A DNA stretch of 64,000 nt from Cupriavidus sp. BIS7. Lineage in GTDB: Bacteria > Pseudomonadota > Gammaproteobacteria > Burkholderiales > Burkholderiaceae. The stretch is from positions 1 through 64,000 of the forward strand of contig NZ_ALOU01000038.1 of the NCBI RefSeq assembly GCF_000292345.1, read 5' to 3'. Under the pieces are notes generated by a model. It made no database searches. It was not told the origin of the DNA and worked only from the letters and a program-made list of their open reading frames with translations. Below are positions 58,486-64,000 of the stretch, piece after piece (within the stretch, counting starts at the first letter, position 1; the number at the start of each line of letters is the position of its first letter). The translations under genes and the position numbers were made by a program.

Positions 58486-58505
58486 GCGACCCCGTCTGCT
58501 AGAAT
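58478..58505 (+). promoter_or_regulatory. Promoter of ftsY
   Basis: TTGTGC (58478-58483) and TAGAAT (58500-58505) are separated by 16 nt, and TGC before the -10 box adds an extended element. The ftsY start is 40 nt downstream. Confidence 0.55.
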
Positions 58506-58545
58506 TTTGCCGGTTGATTCTACCGGGGTATTGACCCCTTGCCCA

Positions 58546-59820
58546 ATGTTTAGTTTCTGGAAGAAGCGCAAGGCCGAGCCGGCACCCGCGCCCGCCGAGC
58601 CGCCGGCCGCTGCGCCGGCGCCGGTCCCTGTCCCGGCCCCGCTTCCCGCCCCCGCTGCTGCGCCCGTCGCCGTAACGATCGCCCCTTCGACGATCGCCCC
58701 TCCGGCCCCGGCTCCTGTTGCGGCCCCGATTCCTGTTGCAACGCCGGTCCCGGCGCCTGTTGTGGCGCCTGTTGTGGCGCCCGTTGTGGCACCTGCTGTG
58801 GCGCCCGTGTCAGCCCCCGTACACGTCCAGGTTCCGCCACCCGAACCAGCAGCCCCGGCCTACGTGCCGCCTGTGGTCGAGGAACTGGAACTGACCCCGC
58901 CGCCCGCGCCCACGGCTGAAGCCAAGCGCGGCTGGATGTCGCGCCTGCGCTCCGGCCTGTCAAAGACCAGCCGCAACATCGGCGTGCTGTTCGTCGGCGT
59001 CAAGGTCGACGAGGCCCTGTTCGAGGAACTGGAAACCGCGCTGCTGATGGCCGATGCCGGCGTGGAAGCCACCGAATACCTGCTGGGCGAACTGCGTCGC
59101 CGCGTGAAGAGCGACCGCATCGAAACAGCCGAAGGCGTAAAGGCTGCGCTCAAGGACCTGCTGACGCAGCTCCTGAAGCCGCTCGAGAAGACGATGGAAC
59201 TGGGCCGCGAGCAGCCGCTCGTGATGATGATTGCCGGCGTCAACGGCGCAGGCAAGACCACCAGCATCGGCAAGCTCTGCAAGCATTTCCAGAGCTATCA
59301 CCAGTCCGTGCTGCTGGCCGCGGGCGACACGTTCCGCGCCGCTGCGCGAGAGCAGCTCACCATCTGGGGCGAACGCAACAACGTGACCGTGGTGGCCCAG
59401 GAAAGCGGCGACCCGGCCGCCGTGATCTTCGACGCCGTCAATGCGGCGCGCGCGCGCAAGATCGACATCGTGATGGCCGATACCGCCGGCCGCCTGCCCA
59501 CGCAGCTGCACCTGATGGAAGAACTGAAGAAGGTCAAGCGCGTGATCGGCAAGTCGATGCCGACGGCACCGCATGAAGTGCTGCTCGTGATCGATGCCAA
59601 TACGGGCCAGAACGCGCTGGCACAGACGCGCGCATTCGATGACGCGCTCGGCCTGACCGGCCTGATCGTGACCAAGCTCGACGGCACCGCCAAGGGCGGC
59701 ATACTGGCCGCTATCGCACGGCAGCGCCCGGTGCCGGTGTACTTCATCGGCGTGGGCGAAAAGGTGGAAGACCTGCAGCCGTTCAAGGCGGACGAGTTCG
59801 CCGAGGCGCTGTTGGGCTGA
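58546..59820 (+). CDS. ftsY: Signal recognition particle receptor FtsY
   Basis: The 424-residue GTPase docks SRP-ribosome complexes at the membrane. The start MFSFWKKRK is a membrane-targeting helix. Residues about 12-110 are a Pro/Ala/Val region with repeated APVVAPVVAPVV units in place of the usual acidic A domain. The N and G domains follow (about 130-424), with [33 protein letters not shown]. No strong ribosome-binding site precedes the ATG. The M16 operon is divergent. Confidence 0.95.
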   Translation: MFSFWKKRKAEPAPAPAEPPAAAPAPVPVPAPLPAPAAAPVAVTIAPSTIAPPAPAPVAAPIPVATPVPAPVVAPVVAPVVAPAVAPVSAPVHVQVPPPEPAAPAYVPPVVEELELTPPPAPTAEAKRGWMSRLRSGLSKTSRNIGVLFVGVKVDEALFEELETALLMADAGVEATEYLLGELRRRVKSDRIETAEGVKAALKDLLTQLLKPLEKTMELGREQPLVMMIAGVNGAGKTTSIGKLCKHFQSYHQSVLLAAGDTFRAAAREQLTIWGERNNVTVVAQESGDPAAVIFDAVNAARARKIDIVMADTAGRLPTQLHLMEELKKVKRVIGKSMPTAPHEVLLVIDANTGQNALAQTRAFDDALGLTGLIVTKLDGTAKGGILAAIARQRPVPVYFIGVGEKVEDLQPFKADEFAEALLG

Positions 59821-59840
59821 GTCCGGCGCCACGCAAAAAC

Positions 59841-59874
59841 AAAAACCCCGGTGGTGACACCGGGGTTTTTGTTT
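59841..59874. terminator. Bidirectional terminator between ftsY and maiA
   Basis: AAAAACCCCGGTG pairs perfectly with CACCGGGGTTTTT around GTGA. Both strands carry T-runs, fitting the convergent genes. Confidence 0.93.
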
Positions 59875-59890
59875 CTGGCAACGCTACCGG

Positions 59891-60538
59891 TTACTCGCTG
59901 TCCGGCTGCGCTCCCGGCGCGGCCTTCTGGAATGCCTCCAGTTCCATGCATGCTGCATGGATGCCCGCGATCGTCGGGAAGCGGCTGACGTCGACGTTGA
60001 AGCGCTGCGCGTTGAACACCTGCGGCACCAGGCAGCAATCGACCAGCGTCGGCGTGTCGCCGAACGCGTAGCGGCCAACGCGGCCCAGTTGCGACAGGTT
60101 GGTTTCGAGCGACGCAAACCCCTGTTCGATCCAGTGCCGGTACCACGCGTCCTTGGCTTCTTCCGAAACCTTGAGTTCATGCTTGAGGTACTTGAGCACG
60201 CGCAGGTTGTTCAGCGGATGGATCTCGCAGGCGATCTCCTGGGCCAGGCCACGCACCACGGCGCGCTCGAACGGGTCCTTCGGCAGCAGCGCCGGTTCCG
60301 GATGCGTTTCGTCGAGATACTCGATGATCGCCATCGACTGGATCAGCGGCTTGCCGTCGACCAGAAGCGTCGGCACCACGCCGTCGGCGTTCAATGCGCG
60401 ATACTCTGGCTGCAGCTGCATGCCGCCTTCCTTGAGCAGATGCACGCCCTTGTAGTCGTACGGCAGGCCCTTCAGGTTCAGCGCGATGCGCACCCGGAAC
60501 GAAGCCGAGCTGCGGAAGTAGCTATAGAGTTCAAGCAT
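59891..60538 (-). CDS. maiA: Zeta-class glutathione transferase: maleylacetoacetate/maleylpyruvate isomerase
   Basis: The 215-residue enzyme isomerises a cis dienoic ring-cleavage product with glutathione. The zeta motif SSASFRVRIALNLKGL is at residues 10-25, and the C-terminal domain has EIACEIHPLNNLRVLKYL. It is coupled (4 nt) to a fumarylacetoacetate hydrolase-family gene upstream. Whether the pair serves tyrosine degradation (MaiA) or the gentisate route (NagL-like) is not decided by the sequence; no dioxygenase is nearby. Confidence 0.88.
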   Translation of the reverse strand: MLELYSYFRSSASFRVRIALNLKGLPYDYKGVHLLKEGGMQLQPEYRALNADGVVPTLLVDGKPLIQSMAIIEYLDETHPEPALLPKDPFERAVVRGLAQEIACEIHPLNNLRVLKYLKHELKVSEEAKDAWYRHWIEQGFASLETNLSQLGRVGRYAFGDTPTLVDCCLVPQVFNAQRFNVDVSRFPTIAGIHAACMELEAFQKAAPGAQPDSE

Positions 60539-60542
60539 CGCG

Positions 60543-61244
60543 TCACACCACCTTGACGGTCAGGTCGCCCACACCTTCGATGTGGCATTGCATGACATCG
60601 CCCTTGACCACCGGGCCCACGCCTTCGGGCGTGCCGCTGTAGATCAGGTCGCCCGGCTGCAGTTCGAACAGCTTCGACAGGTACGAGACCATCTCCGGCA
60701 CCGACCAGATCAGGTCCGACAGGTCGCCGCGCTGCTTCTCCACGCCGTTCACGGCCAGCGTCACGGCGCCCTTCGCGGGATGGCCGATGGCGGAAACCGG
60801 CACGATCGGGCCAATCGGGGCGGACTCGTCGAACGCCTTGCCGGTCTCCCATGGGCGGCCGGTCTTCTTCGATTCGTTCTGCAGGTCGCGACGCGTCATA
60901 TCGAGGCCGATTGCATAGCCGTAGACGTGGCTGGCGGCCTGTTCCACCGGGATATCGCGGCCGCCACGGCCGATGGCCACGACCAGTTCCACCTCATAGT
61001 GGCAGTTGCCGGTGCCCGGCGGATACGGGAAGGCGCCTTCGACGTTGTCGGCCACGTAGCTGACGGCGTCGGACGGCTTGCAGAAGAAGAACGGAGGCTC
61101 GCGGTCTGGGTCCGAACCCATTTCACGGGCATGGGCGGCATAGTTGCGGCCCACGCAGTAGACCCGGCGCACGGGGAAGCTTGCACTGCTGCCACGTACT
61201 GGAACGCCGACGGGGGCTTGCGGCGCAAATACGAACTCGGTCAT
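60543..61244 (-). CDS. Fumarylacetoacetate/fumarylpyruvate hydrolase family protein
   Basis: The 233-residue protein is a short FAH-family hydrolase: [16 protein letters not shown] near 28, then [10 protein letters not shown], metal ligands in [15 protein letters not shown] and [12 protein letters not shown]. This size and start resemble fumarylpyruvate hydrolases (NagK-like) more than the 400-residue eukaryotic-type FAH. It should split the trans product of the adjacent isomerase into fumarate plus pyruvate or acetoacetate. The ATG at 61244 has a GGAGAG site. nasT is divergent. Confidence 0.87.
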   Translation of the reverse strand: MTEFVFAPQAPVGVPVRGSSASFPVRRVYCVGRNYAAHAREMGSDPDREPPFFFCKPSDAVSYVADNVEGAFPYPPGTGNCHYEVELVVAIGRGGRDIPVEQAASHVYGYAIGLDMTRRDLQNESKKTGRPWETGKAFDESAPIGPIVPVSAIGHPAKGAVTLAVNGVEKQRGDLSDLIWSVPEMVSYLSKLFELQPGDLIYSGTPEGVGPVVKGDVMQCHIEGVGDLTVKVV

Positions 61245-61416
61245 CCAACTCTCCAACTTTCTCTTTTTTGATGGAACGCCGCGCCAGCGCGATCGGTGAG
61301 GCGCGGCAGGGGCCAAGCATACACCCTGAGGTCGGCGCCTTGTGACACCTTGTGGCCTACAGTGGAGGCAGACCCGGCGCGAATCTTGCATATTGCACCG
61401 CAACCAAGCGCCTGCC

Positions 61417-62052
61417 ATGACCCGCCGCCATCCGCCCCCTTCCGCCAACGCGCCACCTGCCGCAACCACCCGGCCGCTGCGCATCCTGCTGGTCCGTGAC
61501 CCGCACGACGCCAACCCGCTCAACGTAGAGACGATCCGCGCCGGTCTGGCACAGGCCGGATTCGCCGAGGTACAGACCGTCGATGCCGATCTGCACCTGC
61601 CGGACGTCATTTCCGCGAACCAGCCGGACCTGGTCATCATCGCGTCCGAATCAGCCGCACGAGACACGATCGAGCATGTCTGCGTCTCCACCCAGCACGC
61701 GCCGCGGCCGATCGTGCTGTTCACGGACAACGACGATTCACAGCGCATCAAGGCCGCGCTGTCGGCCGGCATCACCGCCTATATCGTCGATGGCCTGCGC
61801 GCGGAGCGCGTGAAGACCGTGCTCGACGTGGCCTATGCGCGTTTCGAACTCGACCAGCAGTTGCGCGCCGAACTCGACGCAACGAAGCTCAAGCTGGCCG
61901 AGCGCAAGACCGTGGAGCGGGCCAAGGGCCTGCTGATGGAAGCGCGCGGCATCAGTGAGGAAGAGGCCTTCAAGCGGCTGCGCTCGATGGCGATGGAGCG
62001 CGGCATCAAGCTCGTGGACGCCGCCCAGCGCGTGATCGATGTGATGATTTGA
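61417..62052 (+). CDS. nasT: ANTAR-domain antitermination regulator NasT
   Basis: The 211-residue protein has a receiver-like domain (about 20-140) and a C-terminal ANTAR RNA-binding domain ([32 protein letters not shown], about 159-195). In other bacteria NasT binds paired hairpins in nitrate-assimilation leaders and prevents termination, under control of the nitrate sensor NasS. The usual phosphoacceptor aspartate is replaced by Ala76 (LVIIASES), which fits control by protein binding and not phosphorylation. A 20-residue Pro/Ala extension precedes the domain. The nitrate transporter leader it should act on lies immediately downstream; nasS is not visible here. Confidence 0.88.
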   Translation: MTRRHPPPSANAPPAATTRPLRILLVRDPHDANPLNVETIRAGLAQAGFAEVQTVDADLHLPDVISANQPDLVIIASESAARDTIEHVCVSTQHAPRPIVLFTDNDDSQRIKAALSAGITAYIVDGLRAERVKTVLDVAYARFELDQQLRAELDATKLKLAERKTVERAKGLLMEARGISEEEAFKRLRSMAMERGIKLVDAAQRVIDVMI

Positions 62053-62196
62053 GCACTCATTCTTGTGCGGCTGCGCGGCACGGCGCCGGTGCAATGCACA
62101 ACTTCGGCGCCATCGCTATTTGCCTGCGCGCACGACTTTGATGTCTGACCGGGAGGATATTGGCCACAAAGCTGCGCGGCACGCACAGTCCCGGCG

Positions 62197-62224
62197 ATTC
62201 ACGCCTCCAGATTCACGCCTCCAA
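62197..62224 (+). repeat. Tandem 14-nt repeat upstream of the nitrate promoter
   Basis: ATTCACGCCTCCAG is followed directly by ATTCACGCCTCCAA. It lies about 50 nt before the -24 box and could be an activator site or a chance duplication. Further upstream, GGTGCA-ATGCAC and TGGTGCA (62254-62260) resemble NtrC half-sites. Confidence 0.5.
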
Positions 62225-62270
62225 CTAGTGATTTCCTGAAAGTTCACGGCTCATGGTGCAGCGCAACTCG

Positions 62271-62287
62271 CTGGCATATCGCTTGCG
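62271..62287 (+). promoter_or_regulatory. Sigma-54 promoter of the nitrate transporter operon
   Basis: CTGGCATATCGCTTGCG matches the -24/-12 consensus YTGGCACGRNNNTTGCW in the GG and GC doublets and in spacing. The predicted start is near 62298, directly before the first leader hairpin. Nitrogen control through NtrC is expected, as for nas operons elsewhere. Confidence 0.75.
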
Positions 62288-62294
62288 TTAGATT

Positions 62295-62369
62295 GGCACG
62301 GCCAACGACGGCCGGCTGTACCGAAGCACCACAACTTGCGTGCCGACGATCAATGACGATCGCACGGCA
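62295..62369 (+). promoter_or_regulatory. ANTAR (NasT) target RNA: paired hexaloop hairpins
   Basis: Hairpin 1: CGGCC (62299-62303), loop AACGAC, GGCCG (62310-62314). Hairpin 2: CGATC (62347-62351), loop AATGAC, GATCG (62358-62362), extended by TGCCG/CGGCA (62341-62345 with 62365-62369). Both six-base loops have A at position 1 and G at position 4, the defining feature of ANTAR targets. The two hairpins lie between the sigma-54 promoter and a terminator-like stem, with nasT next door. Confidence 0.82.
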
Positions 62370-62378
62370 TAGGACAAC

Positions 62379-62432
62379 GGCGTCCTCGACCGCCGCCCTT
62401 TCCGGGCCGACGGTTCGGGACGCCTTTACTTT
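62379..62432 (+). terminator. Attenuator terminator upstream of nrtA
   Basis: GGCGTCC (62379-62385) pairs with GGACGCC (62418-62424), enclosing a second GC-rich hairpin with GCCC/GGGC, and TTTACTTT follows. It ends 14 nt before the nrtA ATG. NasT binding to the upstream hairpins would allow readthrough. The 394-nt region 62053-62446 contains no gene. Confidence 0.65.
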
Positions 62433-62446
62433 CGGAGCCTTCTGCA

Positions 62447-63751
62447 ATGCCCTCTCGCCTCAAGATTGCCAAGCCCCTGCGCGCCACTGACACCGCTGCG
62501 GCCGATATCGCCCCGGCGAGCCACGGCCGCCGCCGCGCGCTGGCCACCATCGCCGGTGCCAGCGTGATGACGCTGGTCGATCCGATGGTTCGCAGCGGCG
62601 CGTGGGCAGCCGGCTCCGATGCGCCGGAAAAGCCCGAGGTAAAGATCGGCTTCATCCCGCTGACCGATTGCGCGTCGGTGGTCATGGCATCGACGCTGGG
62701 CCTGGACAAGAAGTACGGCATCAGGATCACGCCGAGCAAGGAAGCGTCCTGGGCCGGTGTGCGCGACAAGCTCGTCAATGGCGAGCTGGACGCCGCGCAC
62801 GTGCTGTACGGCCTGATCTACGGCGTGCAGCTTGGCATCGGCGGCCCGAAGAAGGACATGGCCGTACTGATGAGCCTGAACCACAACGGCCAGGCCATCA
62901 CGCTGTCGTCGAAGCTGGCCGAAAAGGGCGCGAAGGATGGCGCGAGCCTCAAGGCGCTGATGGCGAAGGAAAGGCGCGACTACGTCTTTGCACAAACCTT
63001 TCCCACCGGCACGCACGCGATGTGGCTCTACTACTGGCTGGCCGCCAACGGCGTCAATCCGATGCAGGACGCCAAGGCCATCACCGTGCCACCGCCGCAG
63101 ATGGTGGCCAACATGCGCGTGGGCAACATGGATGGTTTCTGCGTTGGCGAACCATGGGGCGCCCGCGCCATCGCGGACAGGATCGGCTTCACCGTCGAGA
63201 CCACGCAGTCGATCTGGAAGGACCACCCCGAGAAGACGCTCGGCACCACGGCAGAGTTCGTGCAGAAGTATCCGAACACGGCGCGCGCGATGGTGGCTGC
63301 TGTGCTCGAAGCGTCGAAGTACATCGATGCATCGGCCTCGAACCGCCGCAAGACCGCTGAGACCATTGCGGCCAAGTCCTACGTCAACACCGACATGGAC
63401 ATCATCCTCGACCGCATGCTGGGCCGATACAGCAACGGCCTTGGAAAGACCTGGGACGATCCTGACTCGATGAAGTTCTACCAGGATGGGGCCGCCAACT
63501 ATCCGTTCCTGTCGGACGGCATGTGGTTCCTGACACAGCACAAGCGCTGGGGCCTGCTCAAGGACCATCCCGACTATTTGGCCGTGGCGAAGCAGGTGAA
63601 CCGTATCGACATCTACAAGCAGGCTGCGGCCGCCGCGCAGGTGCCCGTGCCGAAGAGCGACTTCCGCACCGCCAGGCTGATCGACGGCGTGACATGGGAT
63701 GCCTCCAAGGACCCGAAGGCCTACGCCGACGGCTTCAAGATCAAGGCCTGA
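62447..63751 (+). CDS. nrtA: Nitrate ABC transporter binding protein (NrtA/NasF type)
   Basis: The 434-residue protein has a twin-arginine-like leader (HGRRRALATIAGASVMTLV) and a nitrate/bicarbonate binding fold of the NrtA/CmpA family (KIGFIPLTDCASVVMASTLGLDKKYGI; later ANMRVGNMDGFCVGEPWGARA). It binds nitrate or nitrite in the periplasm for import and assimilation. It is expressed behind the sigma-54 promoter and ANTAR leader. A permease gene follows 69 nt downstream. Cyanate or bicarbonate ligands are possible alternatives, but the leader favours nitrate. Confidence 0.88.
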   Translation: MPSRLKIAKPLRATDTAAADIAPASHGRRRALATIAGASVMTLVDPMVRSGAWAAGSDAPEKPEVKIGFIPLTDCASVVMASTLGLDKKYGIRITPSKEASWAGVRDKLVNGELDAAHVLYGLIYGVQLGIGGPKKDMAVLMSLNHNGQAITLSSKLAEKGAKDGASLKALMAKERRDYVFAQTFPTGTHAMWLYYWLAANGVNPMQDAKAITVPPPQMVANMRVGNMDGFCVGEPWGARAIADRIGFTVETTQSIWKDHPEKTLGTTAEFVQKYPNTARAMVAAVLEASKYIDASASNRRKTAETIAAKSYVNTDMDIILDRMLGRYSNGLGKTWDDPDSMKFYQDGAANYPFLSDGMWFLTQHKRWGLLKDHPDYLAVAKQVNRIDIYKQAAAAAQVPVPKSDFRTARLIDGVTWDASKDPKAYADGFKIKA

Positions 63752-63820
63752 CGCGCTGCCAGCACTGCCAGCCCGGCCCGCCTGGCCCGGCCCATCCAGC
63801 CCCATCACCAGGAGCTTGCC

Positions 63821-64000
63821 GTGAATGCTTTCGCCCATTCCCCGCCCGAAGGCGCCGCATCGATGAATCCGGAAGCCATCGATCCCGATGCCAGCGAACA
63901 GTCGCACCGGCGCGCGCTGGAAATTGCCGCGCGGGAGCGGCAGGCCGCGCGCCGCGATGCACTGGCCGCGTTGATGCGCAAGTGCGTGCCGCCGGTCATC
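63821..64000 (+). CDS. N-terminal part of the nitrate ABC permease (NrtB-like), cut by the window edge
   Basis: Sixty codons are visible, beginning at GTG with AGGAG six bases upstream. The part seen is cytosolic and Arg/Ala-rich (SHRRALEIAARERQAARRDALAALMRKCVPPVI) and leads to the first membrane segment, as in long NrtB proteins. An ATG 14 codons later is an alternative start. The permease call rests mainly on the nrtA neighbour. Confidence 0.65.
   Translation, partial: MNAFAHSPPEGAASMNPEAIDPDASEQSHRRALEIAARERQAARRDALAALMRKCVPPVI

Overview
The window is GC-rich, densely coded DNA from a betaproteobacterium of the Burkholderiaceae, most like Cupriavidus or Ralstonia. This is inferred from the rpoN-hpf-ptsN-hprK-rapZ cluster with an HPr kinase, the ispE/tRNA-Gln/prs/rplY/pth order, paired IclR regulators, and general protein character. 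No phage, insertion sequence, CRISPR array or rRNA was found. The sequence reads as ordinary chromosome: accessory transport and catabolism on the left, housekeeping genes in the middle and right.

Layout. 1-6 kb: an amino-acid ABC binding protein, then a minus-strand catabolic operon (MBL-fold protein, FAD monooxygenase, DUF2783 protein, MFS carrier) facing two overlapping IclR genes. 7.8-18.3 kb: a DMT exporter with a His-rich tail, a porin, an NnrU protein, an SsuABC/TauABC-type importer divergent from a TctDE-like two-component system, and an MltF-like transglycosylase. 18.4-22 kb: a chromate operon (chrB, chrA, a stub of chrC, an MFS gene) behind a palindromic operator. 22-33 kb: ssb, an MFS gene, uvrA, an Na/Pi cotransporter, apt, a DJ-1 protein, an RHH protein and a K+/H+ antiporter. 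33-42 kb: kdsD-lptC-lptA-lptB-rpoN-hpf, then ptsN-hprK, a PsiF protein and rapZ. 42-61 kb: mutY, a dynamin-like GTPase, mutM, a TPR protein, lolB, ispE, tRNA-Gln, prs, rplY, pth, a ferredoxin, coaD, rsmD, two M16 peptidases, ftsY, and an isomerase/hydrolase pair for ring-cleavage products. 61.4-64 kb: nasT and the start of a nitrate ABC transporter operon.

Two signals stand out. First, a family of structured repeats of about 115 nt (4884-4997, 22773-22887, 40309-40503) has a near-identical core flanked by 18-nt arms. The arm sequence differs completely between copies, yet each pair of arms stays complementary. All six arm mismatches are of one kind and become G-U pairs on one strand only, which suggests selection on an RNA. 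Second, the 394-nt leader upstream of nrtA holds a sigma-54 promoter, two hairpins with AnnGnn hexaloops and a terminator-like stem. This is the architecture expected for NasT (ANTAR) antitermination, and nasT lies immediately upstream while rpoN lies elsewhere in the window.

Other points: no kdsC between kdsD and lptC; a chrC reduced to 18 codons; an MBL-fold protein without the canonical HxHxDH motif; a NasT without the receiver aspartate; a PsiF gene made by an 88-bp internal duplication; and a hairpin repeat that supplies the C-terminus of the RHH protein. All functions are inferred from sequence recognition without database searches.
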